Origin: a virus
Virus record (IMG/VR): IMGVR_UViG_3300027834_000010
Span: 1 to 48,044 of that record
Strand: one strand, 5' to 3'
Length of the DNA stretch: 48,044 nucleotides
The notes beneath the pieces were generated by a model, which worked only from the letters and a program-made list of their open reading frames with translations, did no database searches and was not told where the DNA came from. A program made the position numbers and the translations under genes. This document shows positions 1 to 7,450 of this stretch, piece after piece; positions within the stretch are counted from its first letter, which is position 1; every line of letters starts with the position of its first letter.

Positions 1-126
1 CTTCTTCAGAAATGATTGCTTGCTTGGCAAACACTGATATAAAGTCACATTACCTACCTTCTGGCGCATATTCTTTCGCTGGTAATTTACCTATAACACA
101 TACACCATTAACGATTGAAGGTGATG
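1..126. repeat. Terminal direct repeat, left copy
   Basis: These 126 bases are identical to 47911-48036. Because the repeat lies inside one reading frame that becomes continuous when the ends are joined, it is best read as overlap of a circular or circularly permuted molecule. After the right copy the last 8 bases (48037-48044) no longer match what follows the left copy at base 127. Confidence 0.97.
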
Positions 127-1445
127 GTGTGTCCACAGTTGTTGATATTGCCAACACTGAAGACAGTAACGGATTATACCTCCCTTCTGGTGGTAAAGAT
201 GTAACAATAAGAAAAAAGAGATTTACAAGTACACCCACAGCAGGTAAGGCAACACAAGCTATAACATTAGTTGACTGTGTTGGTATCACTATCGAAGATG
301 TGACTATAGATGGGTTTACACAATTTCCTATATCACTTCGCTTCTTACTTGGACAAGCTTACGGTAACGTAAATATTAAAAGAGTTATTGTTACTGATGG
401 TAGTTTCGCTGGTGTTGGTGTAAGTAATGCGTTTGAAATATTTGCTGGTGGTGGTGGTAACGGTTTCATAGATAACCTGGTTGTTGAAGATTCTTCATTC
501 TCTATCGGGACAGGTAAAGGTGGTAACATTGCGAAGTTTGGTGTATCAACACGCGCATTAATCAATCGGTGTCGATTTAACGCAGTAGGTAGAACAGGGG
601 AGTCTTCAAGTAGTGGCGTGGAAAATGGTTCAAGCTCAAACACTACAAAGGACTATATAGAATACCGTGAGTGTATCTTTAACGATGTAGGTCAAACAAC
701 AGGATTGTATGCACTTGCATCAAGAGCAACAGAGACCCTATTAACTAATCCGACATTCCCGGCAGGAAACAATTCGATATTCTTCCCTTCATCCGTTGAA
801 GAGTTTAAAGTTGTCGGTGGCTTCATAAGTAAAATTTTATTCGGCTCAGTAACTATTGATAAGTTCCATATGTTAGGTGGGGAGATTGAGCAAACCTTAA
901 CTATTGAAAATGCTGATATTCCTGATTTCACCCTTGAAGGGGTTAAGCTTACTACGTTAACTTTAGGGGCTGCAACTGCAACAACTAACGTAACACTTAT
1001 TGATTGCGATATTGATACAGTAAACACTATAACGGGAACTGTATTAGGTAAGCTCACTGTTAGAGGTAAAGCACCTAAACAAATGGCGTTAAATAGCGGC
1101 GTAATAGATGAAATTGATATTTGCGGAGCAGAGCTTGAAATAAATAATTTAACTCATTTCTTGAAAGCCACGCAGCTTATGGAAATTCACCATATCACCT
1201 GTAAGGCTGGAAACAACAACCTAGCAACAACAAACATGATTCAAATTGATAGTGACGCTAGATTTAGTCATAACTATGTAGCAGATGTAAATAGAACGTT
1301 TCACGTTACTGTTGCTAATGGCGCTGTATTGGATGCAACAAACAATACTCATTATGACTCTGTAGATAACAATGTTTATGGCGTTATATCTGGAACAGTT
1401 AACAAGATTTCAAACGCGATAAACGGACTTTTAGATCCGCCGTAA
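1..1445 (+). CDS. Tailspike / receptor-binding protein, C-terminal part
   Basis: This is the downstream part of the gene that starts at 47295. Joining the ends gives one frame of about 686 residues. The sequence from about base 90 onward has short, regularly spaced Gly/Asn/Val/Ile-rich strands (for example IEDVTIDG, TLIDCDIDT) typical of a right-handed parallel beta-helix of the pectate-lyase or tailspike type. Such proteins trimerise, bind host surface polysaccharide and often cleave it. No catalytic residues can be assigned by eye. The protein ends at a TAA just before a weak hairpin. An internal ATG at 12 is not the real start, because the frame is open to base 1 and the upstream half is at the other end of the window. 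Fold confidence is good; substrate is unknown. Confidence 0.85.
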   Translation, partial: SSEMIACLANTDIKSHYLPSGAYSFAGNLPITHTPLTIEGDGVSTVVDIANTEDSNGLYLPSGGKDVTIRKKRFTSTPTAGKATQAITLVDCVGITIEDVTIDGFTQFPISLRFLLGQAYGNVNIKRVIVTDGSFAGVGVSNAFEIFAGGGGNGFIDNLVVEDSSFSIGTGKGGNIAKFGVSTRALINRCRFNAVGRTGESSSSGVENGSSSNTTKDYIEYRECIFNDVGQTTGLYALASRATETLLTNPTFPAGNNSIFFPSSVEEFKVVGGFISKILFGSVTIDKFHMLGGEIEQTLTIENADIPDFTLEGVKLTTLTLGAATATTNVTLIDCDIDTVNTITGTVLGKLTVRGKAPKQMALNSGVIDEIDICGAELEINNLTHFLKATQLMEIHHITCKAGNNNLATTNMIQIDSDARFSHNYVADVNRTFHVTVANGAVLDATNNTHYDSVDNNVYGVISGTVNKISNAINGLLDPP

Positions 1446-1456
1446 ACCATAAAGAA

Positions 1457-1478
1457 AAAACCTTTTAAAAGAGGTTTT
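1457..1478 (+). terminator. Weak hairpin after the tailspike gene
   Basis: AAAACCT pairs with AGGTTTT around a short A/T loop and is followed by a mixed T-rich stretch rather than a clean T run. It could attenuate late transcription between tailspike and lysis genes. It is A/T-rich and may be weak. Confidence 0.4.
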
Positions 1479-1513
1479 GTATTGTATGCAAACATTAACG
1501 CAGGATTTGAATT

Positions 1514-1696
1514 ATGTCTAAATACCCAAAAATAAGACAAGTACACAAGAAACCAAAAAATACAGCAGCGAAATGCGAGTGTGGTCAATTAGCTAAATTC
1601 AAAACAGAAGTTGAGTTTAACTACATGCGTGGTGATGATGAATTCTTTTGGGTATGTGATACGCACAAAAGAGATTTAGAATTTATTTTAAAGTAG
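1514..1696 (+). CDS. Small zinc-finger-like protein
   Basis: This 60-residue basic protein has a CxC pair (C22, C24), then C49 and H52, an arrangement that could hold one zinc ion. It has a plausible AGGA ribosome site ahead of the ATG. It sits between the tailspike gene and the holin gene, so it is probably expressed late. No family is recognised. Phages often carry such small Cys/His proteins as host-binding factors, but nothing here shows the target. Confidence 0.7.
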   Translation: MSKYPKIRQVHKKPKNTAAKCECGQLAKFKTEVEFNYMRGDDEFFWVCDTHKRDLEFILK

Positions 1697-1755
1697 GAGT
1701 TACCGCCAGATCTTGGTAAATAAAGTATATTTCTTCTTACAGTTAAGGTAATAAT

Positions 1756-2322
1756 ATGAAACTTTGGGATATTGTAAAAAAGGTCGGTGGCGCAGCGTTG
1801 GATATTGCGTTACCAGGTGCGGGATCGCTTATCGTTGGTGCGGTTAATAAATTATTACCCAACGATAAACAATTACCTACTGATGCGACTGGTGATCAGG
1901 TTAGTGATGCTATTAACAAGTTACCACCTGAGAAACAAGCGCAAATATTAATGAAGGAATTCGACGTAAAAGAAACGCAAATAAAAAAATCTTACGACAC
2001 ATTACAAGTAATGTTACAAGCCAATGCTCAATCAAAGCATACGACTAGACCAAAGATTGCTTATCAGTCGTTTCAGGTTATAGCATTCGTTAATATAGTG
2101 GCGATTTCATTATGGGCATGGGCTGTTATTAACTCTGAAAATCCATTGGAAAGCATTAATGATAGCTGGATGTTTTTAACAGCAATAACGGGAACGTTAA
2201 CTACATTACTATTAGCTTACTTTGGCATTTTACGTGACGAAGGCAAGGATAAAATGAACGCTGCACAGGGCCATAAAGTTGACCCTGTAAACGGTATTAT
2301 TGGTAACCTATTTAAACGTTAA
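1756..2322 (+). CDS. Holin, 3TM gene-transfer-release type
   Basis: This 188-residue protein matches the layout of the GTA holin 3TM family (PF11351). It has an N-terminal Gly/Ala-rich hydrophobic or amphipathic stretch (residues about 10-30) and a charged middle. TRPK precedes two clear membrane segments (about 103-125 and 137-159), and the tail is charged. Holins form inner-membrane lesions that let the endolysin reach peptidoglycan. It is the last rightward gene, read after the tailspike across the circular junction. Its stop codon shares the TTAA at 2319-2322 with the stop of the endolysin gene on the other strand. Confidence 0.85.
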   Translation: MKLWDIVKKVGGAALDIALPGAGSLIVGAVNKLLPNDKQLPTDATGDQVSDAINKLPPEKQAQILMKEFDVKETQIKKSYDTLQVMLQANAQSKHTTRPKIAYQSFQVIAFVNIVAISLWAWAVINSENPLESINDSWMFLTAITGTLTTLLLAYFGILRDEGKDKMNAAQGHKVDPVNGIIGNLFKR

Positions 2323-2789
2323 CTCCATAGCTCATAATCAACCATGTAAGAGTCTTCGTTAGCTTTACCTACCACTGAGTTCCAATGTTTTTTTAGATAT
2401 AAAGACATACTAACTAAGTCACTAGGTAAAGTGCCCGGCTTCATAAACAACCTTTGTCTAGCCATGAATACATTGTATTTCAAGTCATAAATTAAACGCT
2501 CTGCCGGTGGATGGATGCCACTGGCTTTTTCTTGCGGTGTAATTATCCCGGCATTCATGGCGTTTATCCATATTGAATCGCCAAACTTCCAAGTACTATC
2601 ATGCGTTCTTGGTTCCATTTGTATTAAACCGACTGCAGGACCTTTGCCTATTTGCTTGATGAATTCACCACGTTTAGATTCGTGGGCGATTATCATCATT
2701 ATGGCTAACTTCGATTGCTCGGTTAATCCTTTCGGGATATCTTTAAGCATTGGAATAACAACGTGATTTAATAATTGATTTTTATTCAT
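2319..2789 (-). CDS. Endolysin, lysozyme/transglycosylase-like
   Basis: This 156-residue protein has a soluble lysozyme-like fold signature. A catalytic-type Glu occurs in AHESKRG (E37), followed by a Gly-rich GKGPAVGLIQMEP segment, which resembles the ES...GLxQ region of goose-type lysozymes and lytic transglycosylases. It would cut glycan strands once the holin opens the membrane. There is no signal peptide or membrane anchor, so export depends on the holin. It is the last gene of the leftward operon and faces the holin gene, an unusual split of the lysis pair. No spanin was recognised. Confidence 0.85.
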   Translation of the reverse strand: MNKNQLLNHVVIPMLKDIPKGLTEQSKLAIMMIIAHESKRGEFIKQIGKGPAVGLIQMEPRTHDSTWKFGDSIWINAMNAGIITPQEKASGIHPPAERLIYDLKYNVFMARQRLFMKPGTLPSDLVSMSLYLKKHWNSVVGKANEDSYMVDYELWS

Positions 2790-2801
2790 GGTATTTACCT
2801 T

Positions 2802-3398
2802 TTATAAAGAATTGGGCCATTGATGAGAAGGCCACTTGTTTTCCTCTTCCTCTGGCGCTTCATCTGAATAGCTAGACAGCTTTTCTAAAACACCTTCCAT
2901 AACAGCATGCTCTTCATCCATTTGATTCATACGATAAGTTAGCTCGCTAATCTTACCGTTAAGAACAATTTCATACATATTCAAGTCGTCTTTGCACGTA
3001 ACCCGACCAAGACGTTTAGTTAATTTTTTAAGCTCTGTATCGACCTTACAAGAAGCTGCCACTAAATCGCTAATTGCAGATCTCGAGATATCAATTGCTT
3101 TTTCAATTACATTGCCGGAAAAGTTGCTTTCACCAATCATTGAGGCGAACAATTGAGTTATGCGCTGTTCCACTGGATCTTGCTTTGGCTTAACTTCTTC
3201 GATATCGCCGGTTTGATCATAGCGAGCTTTACGCTCAGGATCAGACAAAATATCATAAGCCAATTTTACGCGCTGAAACTTTTCTTTATCACCACCTTGT
3301 TTATCTGGGTGAACTTTTGACGATGCTGACTTGTAAGCTTTTTTTATTGCTGCTTTGTCAGTATCTACGGTTACATTTAATTCTTCATATGGGTTCAT
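2802..3398 (-). CDS. J-domain protein (DnaJ-like)
   Basis: The N-terminal 65 residues are a clear J-domain, with the invariant HPD tripeptide (VHPDKQGG) between helices and the YDILSDPERKARYD end. The remaining 130 residues are helical and charged, without the Gly/Phe or zinc-finger parts of full DnaJ. J-domains stimulate the ATPase of host DnaK. A phage could use this in replication-complex remodelling, as lambda does through host DnaJ, or in virion assembly. It lies between the endolysin and small nuclease genes in the leftward operon. The J-domain call is firm; the client is unknown. Confidence 0.9.
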   Translation of the reverse strand: MNPYEELNVTVDTDKAAIKKAYKSASSKVHPDKQGGDKEKFQRVKLAYDILSDPERKARYDQTGDIEEVKPKQDPVEQRITQLFASMIGESNFSGNVIEKAIDISRSAISDLVAASCKVDTELKKLTKRLGRVTCKDDLNMYEIVLNGKISELTYRMNQMDEEHAVMEGVLEKLSSYSDEAPEEEENKWPSHQWPNSL

Positions 3399-3401
3399 TA
3401 T

Positions 3402-3644
3402 TTATTCCCATCCAAATAAGTATTGTGCTTCTGTTACGTCTTTCATGTATTCGCCTAAAGTTCCGATAACATCACCTTCTTCAGTATAAAGCTTTAATGA
3501 TAAAGGTTGCTCATTTACATCTTCCACCGTTAATTCATCTGGCTTTAAATCCGCATAATTACAAAGAATATCGATTACTTGCTGTTCGGTTGTTGCTACT
3601 ACAATATCGTTTTCGCCTACTTGATATGGTTTTAAATCACTCAT
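3402..3644 (-). CDS. Hypothetical acidic protein
   Basis: This 80-residue acidic protein has no recognised family. It begins MSDLKPYQVGENDIVVATTE and ends FGWE. It is tightly packed between the J-domain gene (3-base gap) and the VRR-NUC gene (16-base gap), so it is translated as part of the leftward operon. Confidence 0.7.
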   Translation of the reverse strand: MSDLKPYQVGENDIVVATTEQQVIDILCNYADLKPDELTVEDVNEQPLSLKLYTEEGDVIGTLGEYMKDVTEAQYLFGWE

Positions 3645-3660
3645 AAATATCTCACTTGTT

Positions 3661-3942
3661 TTATTGTTTATTTGCTATGTTAATTACATCTTGAACGCAG
3701 ATAACTATTGCGTATTCGCCTTTCCATTCTTCTTTAAACTGCAATTCTCCTTTTGATAATTTTCTTTTTGAGGCTGGTTTTTTACCATCTTTGATTTCAA
3801 CAGCTACCGTTCGACCGCCTTTACTAACCATGATATCGCAACAGTTTTTCAATTGACTGATGATTAAAACATACCAACCAAGATCACGAAACGCTTTTAC
3901 TATTTCAGGTTGGTTTTCGTCAACCCTAGCCGCTCTGATCAT
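3661..3942 (-). CDS. VRR-NUC domain nuclease
   Basis: This 93-residue protein is a stand-alone VRR-NUC/PD-(D/E)XK nuclease. D36 lies in CCDIMVSKGG, followed by E49-x-K51 in TVAVEIKDG, the three catalytic positions of the fold. Family members cut branched DNA or act as Holliday-junction-type resolvases. It could process recombination intermediates made by the Rad52-like protein of the rightward operon or debranch DNA before packaging. The start overlaps the stop of the upstream HNH-like gene by 4 bases (ATGA), showing translational coupling. Confidence 0.88.
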   Translation of the reverse strand: MIRAARVDENQPEIVKAFRDLGWYVLIISQLKNCCDIMVSKGGRTVAVEIKDGKKPASKRKLSKGELQFKEEWKGEYAIVICVQDVINIANKQ

Positions 3943-4313
3943 GCGCTTGTTGCCTGTATTGCGTTATAAATCTCAATGTTTGGCACGTTATAACCATCTT
4001 CTTTCATTCGTTGATACATTACATAAAATAAAGACCTTTGTGTGCCAAATCGCTTAACAAAGGCTTTTTTGCAATGCGTTACATTTTCAGGATGGTTGCT
4101 TGATACATCATGAAGAGCTGTAGGCACAGGCAGTATAAATTCGTGACCAATAGCCACCTTGTTATTTTTTGCGCTTCGACCCAAAACATGATGAAGCTGA
4201 AACGAAGACTGGTCAAACTCGTCACCGTAAAGTACAGCTAATTCTGTACTTGCAAAGTCTGCTATAGCCGTCATCCACTCCTTTTGTGCTGCGTTTGCTG
4301 GTTTAGTTGCCAT
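3939..4313 (-). CDS. HNH/Ref-like phage nuclease
   Basis: This protein of about 124 residues has a His-His pair in LHHVLGRSAKN and downstream histidines in TALHDVSSNHPENV. The spacing recalls the His-Me-finger nucleases of phage recombination loci (P1 Ref, DUF968/NinG-like). The usual zinc cysteines are absent. A role in recombination or DNA processing is inferred from this and from the next gene, the VRR-NUC nuclease, with which it overlaps. I chose the ATG at 4313 because it lies 6 bases after GGGG; the ATG two codons upstream is too close. The family call is moderate. Confidence 0.6.
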   Translation of the reverse strand: MATKPANAAQKEWMTAIADFASTELAVLYGDEFDQSSFQLHHVLGRSAKNNKVAIGHEFILPVPTALHDVSSNHPENVTHCKKAFVKRFGTQRSLFYVMYQRMKEDGYNVPNIEIYNAIQATSA

Positions 4314-4518
4314 TATCATCCCCTGTTACTAATTCAACCTTGCACTGAGTGCTTAAGGTTCTTACTGGTAATTGCTCGCCTTTTTCATTTAGCGGTATTA
4401 CAAAATTACTTCTCAAACCTACGCCTAAAGCGTTTCGCTGATATTCAGCGTTAATATACTTGTTGCCAGAACGAACAAGAATAAATTTATCTCCGATATT
4501 TAATTCACTTAATTTCAT
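4303..4518 (-). CDS. Hypothetical small protein
   Basis: This 71-residue protein begins MKLSELNIGDKFILVRSG and is predicted to be a small beta-rich fold. No family was recognised. It overlaps both neighbours (4 bases upstream, 11 bases downstream) and is clearly part of the leftward operon. Confidence 0.65.
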   Translation of the reverse strand: MKLSELNIGDKFILVRSGNKYINAEYQRNALGVGLRSNFVIPLNEKGEQLPVRTLSTQCKVELVTGDDNGN

Positions 4519-4775
4519 AGTAGTTTTCTGCCTTTTTGTTTTGGCTTCTTACTTTCGTTATAAAACCATTTAGCAATTTTATTTAAAAAAGTATTGGCCC
4601 GTTTACGGTTGCCAGTAGTATTTCTATTCTGATAAATAAGCTCGTAGCGATCGGCGATTTTTTGCTTGTGCTTAGGTGGTATAACCGTCATTCGTTTTAA
4701 TATGAAATTTTGATCTGAATTAGGTTTTTTGTTGAAATACCAAATAGGGTATATTTCTTTTTTTGGCCAAGTCAT
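4515..4775 (-). CDS. Hypothetical very basic protein
   Basis: This 86-residue protein is rich in Lys/Arg (RNTTGNRKRANTFLNK, ending KQKGRKLL), suggesting nucleic-acid binding. No family was recognised. It overlaps by 4 bases with the serine recombinase gene upstream and with the small protein downstream, so it may be co-translated with the recombinase. Confidence 0.65.
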   Translation of the reverse strand: MTWPKKEIYPIWYFNKKPNSDQNFILKRMTVIPPKHKQKIADRYELIYQNRNTTGNRKRANTFLNKIAKWFYNESKKPKQKGRKLL

Positions 4776-5311
4776 AAGTATTTATAAACCGTACTTGATC
4801 CGATATTCATCGCAAAAGCTATTTCCTTAACAGATTGCCCTTTTTCTTTTCGGTTTTTTAATTCAGTTACCAGCTCAGGCTTTAAACTTTTACGGCCGAA
4901 TTGCTGCCCTCGTTCTTTTGCTTTTCGAATCCCTTCACGCTGGCGAGATTTAATCATAGTCCTTTCGAACTCAGCAAACGCGCCCATCATTTGAAGCATG
5001 AGGTTACCCATAGGATTATCTTTATTGCCAAACTCAAGGTTTTCAGTGATGAATTTAATCGATACACCTTTAGCAACCAAATCACCTACGATGTTTTGAA
5101 GGTCACGTTGATTACGTGCTAACCGATCAATTGAATGAACAAGCAAAACATCACCTTCCCGAAGGAAGTTAAGGCATTCTTGAAGCTCTGGCCTGTTTGT
5201 AATATTTTTACCTGATAATTTTTCCTCAAAAACTTTATCAAGTTCAATACCGTCAAGTTGCCTTGCTGTATTCTGATCAACTGAAGAAACTCTTATATAA
5301 CCTACTATCAT
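4772..5311 (-). CDS. Serine recombinase, resolvase/invertase type
   Basis: This 179-residue protein has the full resolvase/invertase architecture. The catalytic Ser9 lies in YIRVSSVDQN. The active-site arginines are in SIDRLARN, then come the long E helix (MMGAFAEFERTMIKSRQREG) and a C-terminal helix-turn-helix that ends IGSSTVYKYL. The size fits Tn3-type resolvases and Gin/Hin/Pin invertases (about 180-200), not large serine integrases. It could resolve multimers of a circular genome or invert a segment. No invertible segment with inverted crossover sites was seen around the tailspike gene. The leftward operon context suggests early expression. Function between resolvase and invertase cannot be decided from sequence. 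Confidence 0.93.
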   Translation of the reverse strand: MIVGYIRVSSVDQNTARQLDGIELDKVFEEKLSGKNITNRPELQECLNFLREGDVLLVHSIDRLARNQRDLQNIVGDLVAKGVSIKFITENLEFGNKDNPMGNLMLQMMGAFAEFERTMIKSRQREGIRKAKERGQQFGRKSLKPELVTELKNRKEKGQSVKEIAFAMNIGSSTVYKYL

Positions 5312-5324
5312 TTAATTTTTGCTC

Positions 5325-5507
5325 CTACTTTTGTGTAAACTGTTTGGCGAATTTATCTAGTAAATCCTCTTCACAGCATTCATCGGTTAATTCCCAAAGA
5401 CAATCGGTACATTTAATTCGACTAAAACCAAGTTCACGACTGCTTTCAATTGTAAGTGCAAAGTCCTCGTTTCCACACTCAGGGCAAGGCTGTTCACATA
5501 AAACCAT
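5325..5507 (-). CDS. Zinc-ribbon protein
   Basis: This 60-residue protein has CPECG near its N-terminus and CTDC about 25 residues later, a two-knuckle zinc ribbon (Lar-like size, but no strong match). I chose the ATG at 5507, which has a GAGG site 8 bases upstream, over the longer frame that would start inside the upstream gene. Its last codons (ACA CAA AAG TAG) belong to a sequence repeated at other leftward gene ends. Confidence 0.75.
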   Translation of the reverse strand: MVLCEQPCPECGNEDFALTIESSRELGFSRIKCTDCLWELTDECCEEDLLDKFAKQFTQK

Positions 5508-5509
5508 AA

Positions 5510-5956
5510 CTAATCCTCGCTCGTCGGCTCTTTCATATACCAAAGAAAAGCACAGTAATTAGCAACATCTAACGGGTCACCTTTATTGATGTGGTGCTGT
5601 AACTGTTTTCTGCATTCACCAGCCCAATCGTTATTTTTCCATTTGTTATCATAACCGTATTTGAGTTCGGACTTTCTCAGCTTTTCAGCCATAGCAGAAG
5701 AAAATTGCCAAACGAGATTTACAGTGTCCCTGTGCAATTGGCTTGGTACGACAACGGGTATTACGCATTTTTCTTGTTTTCTGTATGAATACCAGTCAAC
5801 CACGTCATAATCACCATTAATTACTTTCCAAGCATTATGAATACGGTTAAGTAACCCCTCAATTTTCCAACCGTCAGGTCGAGCAGGTATCCAGCCGCTA
5901 GTACCTGCGTCTTGGTGACCATCCCACTCTGTTAATTCTTGTGCTGTGAATTTCAT
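5510..5956 (-). CDS. Phage protein with KLxxxxxK/W...KGD..DVAN motif
   Basis: This 148-residue protein has a divergent N-terminal half. Its C-terminal half runs MAEKLRKSELKYG, then a Trp, then LQHHINKGDPLDVANYCAF. That pattern is shared with the protein at 6841-7146 in this window and with phage proteins annotated near dATP/dGTP pyrophosphohydrolase (DUF550-like) genes. Enzymatic activity is not shown. The gene is preceded by a start-associated repeat (5963-5993) that carries its AAAGGAAAG ribosome site. Confidence 0.65.
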   Translation of the reverse strand: MKFTAQELTEWDGHQDAGTSGWIPARPDGWKIEGLLNRIHNAWKVINGDYDVVDWYSYRKQEKCVIPVVVPSQLHRDTVNLVWQFSSAMAEKLRKSELKYGYDNKWKNNDWAGECRKQLQHHINKGDPLDVANYCAFLWYMKEPTSED

Positions 5957-5962
5957 TCTACT

Positions 5963-5993
5963 TTCCTTTTTCTGTTTAAGTTTAATTGTGTAG
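5963..5993 (-). repeat. Start-associated repeat, copy A
   Basis: On the minus strand this reads ACACAATTAAACTTAAACAG followed by AAAAAGGAA just ahead of the 5956 start codon. About 28 of 30 bases match copy B at 7451-7483, and it is partly matched at 8369-8390. The AAGGA part is the ribosome site. Just upstream, GTAGG-N6-CCTAC forms a small stem. Confidence 0.75.
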
Positions 5994-6001
5994 GTCGAAG
6001 C

Positions 6002-6232
6002 CTACTTTTGTGTAATTTTGTCGTCCATTTTGCCGGATAGTATTGCCACTGTGAATGCTAGCATTAAAAGCACCCCCTCAAGCATTAAACCTGACACAAA
6101 ACCAGAAACCATCAACCCAAACACACCCAAGACTTCATCATTAAGCTTTACATCTTTAATTAAAGGGAACGCAACCATAAAAATTAAAGGTATCAGGTAA
6201 ATACTAGCAAGCCATTTCAATCGTTCTTTCAT
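6002..6232 (-). CDS. Small membrane protein, two to three TM segments
   Basis: This 76-residue protein is mostly hydrophobic: a segment at about 8-24 (LASIYLIPLIFMVAFPLI) and a Gly/Leu/Val/Met-rich stretch of about 35 residues long enough for two passes. The tail is charged (KMDDKITQK). No family was recognised. It is preceded by the GTAGACGGAGAAAA start element shared with the 7146 gene. The product is probably an inner-membrane peptide acting early in infection. Confidence 0.7.
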   Translation of the reverse strand: MKERLKWLASIYLIPLIFMVAFPLIKDVKLNDEVLGVFGLMVSGFVSGLMLEGVLLMLAFTVAILSGKMDDKITQK

Positions 6233-6250
6233 TTCGTTTTCTCCGTCTAC

Positions 6251-6400
6251 TTAAATGGAGTCGTATATTGAGTTAAACACTCTCAACGGATTCCAAGATT
6301 TTTTAATTGTAATACTTCCATTTATACGGTTAGCAAAAGAACGTGCCTCACCGTAATGCGAAAAATTATATGTGCCGTTGACCTGATAGTAAGTAAACAT
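6251..6400 (-). CDS. Small hypothetical protein (49 aa)
   Basis: ATG at 6400 follows TAGGA with 8 bases spacing, and the frame is open for 49 residues (MFTYYQVNGTYNFSHYGEAR and onward) to a TAA at 6251. It fills an otherwise empty gap in a tightly packed operon, and the preceding bases (AAAGTAGGAATGAACAA) match the start elements of neighbouring genes. Family unknown. Confidence 0.6.
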   Translation of the reverse strand: MFTYYQVNGTYNFSHYGEARSFANRINGSITIKKSWNPLRVFNSIYDSI

Positions 6401-6416
6401 TTGTTCATTCCTACTT

Positions 6417-6527
6417 TTATGTAAAATTATTTATTATAGCTACTATGGCGATTGAAGATAATGAGCCAACAACGTAACCAACCCAAAAACCAAAGCTTTC
6501 TTCTTTTAAATATTTTATAAATCTCAT
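6417..6527 (-). CDS. Small membrane peptide (36 aa)
   Basis: ATG at 6527 overlaps the TGA of the upstream gene (ATGA), and the frame encodes 36 residues with one membrane segment (FGFWVGYVVGSLSSIAIVAI). The stop (ACA TAA AAG TAGG) lies within the element that carries the next gene's ribosome site. Coupling and packing support a real gene; function is unknown. Confidence 0.55.
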   Translation of the reverse strand: MRFIKYLKEESFGFWVGYVVGSLSSIAIVAIINNFT

Positions 6528-6832
6528 ACGTTCAAGCTCATTAATTTGTTAAGTGTTCTTATTTCTTGCTCAAGCTTTTCTATCAATTTAACATCGACAA
6601 TATTCCTAACGAAACAGCTTGGCGTTGTCGGTAGTTCGGGTTCGTCATCCAAACACCACGTTACAGGTCTACCATTTATTATATCAATATGAGTTTCACT
6701 GCTTATATCAGTAACTATGTAGTCACATACTGTTATAGCTTCTAATCTTTCAGCCTCTTTGATAAACCTGTCCATAGTGTACTCGTCAGGTCGTTCCGCT
6801 CGCCACTGCCTTAACTGTTTTGATAATTTCAT
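6524..6832 (-). CDS. Hypothetical phage protein
   Basis: This 102-residue protein begins MKLSKQLRQWRAERPDEYTM and ends in a coiled-coil-like LIEKLEQEIRTLNKLM. The N-terminus resembles small phage proteins in early operons, but no function is known to me. Its start is 8 bases after the 6841 gene's stop, with GGTGACC as ribosome site. Confidence 0.65.
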   Translation of the reverse strand: MKLSKQLRQWRAERPDEYTMDRFIKEAERLEAITVCDYIVTDISSETHIDIINGRPVTWCLDDEPELPTTPSCFVRNIVDVKLIEKLEQEIRTLNKLMSLNV

Positions 6833-6840
6833 CTGGTCAC

Positions 6841-7146
6841 CTACTCCTCTGATTTATGCGTTATACCTGATTCTTGCCTGAAATAAATCATTGCTGCAAT
6901 ATTCATCACATCACGCATATCACCTTTATCTACGTGAGTTTTAAGCATTTTAAGTAAGTCATCAGTATTACATTCAGTTGTCCACCACCCACCGCGACCT
7001 TTGTTACGTGCTGCTTCAAGCTTTTCAACCATAGCCTTCTGAGCATAAGCGACAAGGTATTGGTCGGCTTCTTTGTCTCGGTCTTCTGGTTTAAGTTGTA
7101 TTATTTGTTTTAAATGACGCTTCCAATTTTCTTTTAATTGCTTCAT
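6841..7146 (-). CDS. Phage protein with KGRGGW...HVDKGDMRDVMN motif
   Basis: This 101-residue helical protein has the pattern VEKLEAARNKGRGGW, then a Leu-rich helix, then HVDKGDMRDVMNIAAMI. The pattern is widespread in phages next to nucleotide-metabolism genes and is related to the C-terminal half of the 5510-5956 product. This suggests a paralog pair in one operon. Catalytic residues of MazG/DUF550 enzymes cannot be assigned. The start follows the GTAGACGGAGAAA element. Confidence 0.68.
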   Translation of the reverse strand: MKQLKENWKRHLKQIIQLKPEDRDKEADQYLVAYAQKAMVEKLEAARNKGRGGWWTTECNTDDLLKMLKTHVDKGDMRDVMNIAAMIYFRQESGITHKSEE

Positions 7147-7160
7147 CGTTATTTCTCCGT

Positions 7161-7445
7161 CTACTTTGATGGATTATTAAAATCGTTATTTATCTGAGTA
7201 GCATACTGATTCAAAAAACTTTCTACGCTATCACCAAATTCACGCCCCATAATGCGAGCTAGTTTATGGACTTCACTATGAACAGCCTTGAATTGCGCTT
7301 CATTCATTGCATTAATAGCCCATTCGTGCGGCTCAAAAGTTTTCGCCTGACTTTCATTGATGGGTAAGTATCCGATTACACCAACACCTTGACCTTGCTT
7401 TAAAGCATTGGCTCTGGCTATTTCTAATAATTGCTCTTTTAACAT
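7161..7445 (-). CDS. Hypothetical protein
   Basis: This 94-residue soluble, helical protein has no recognised family. The start is taken at 7445 because AGGA lies 6 bases upstream; the in-frame ATG at 7451 directly abuts that site. The gene ends AAT CCA TCA AAG TAG, feeding into the GTAGACGGAG element of the next gene. Confidence 0.68.
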   Translation of the reverse strand: MLKEQLLEIARANALKQGQGVGVIGYLPINESQAKTFEPHEWAINAMNEAQFKAVHSEVHKLARIMGREFGDSVESFLNQYATQINNDFNNPSK

Positions 7446-7450
7446 GTTCA

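Noticed and set aside
1-126. Physical direct terminal repeats as in T7
   Set aside because: The repeat lies inside a coding frame that only becomes whole on joining the ends, and its length is like an assembly overlap. Only read depth could show otherwise.
4772-5311. Integrase for lysogeny
   Set aside because: Length and layout match resolvase/invertase; the large C-terminal domains of serine integrases are absent.
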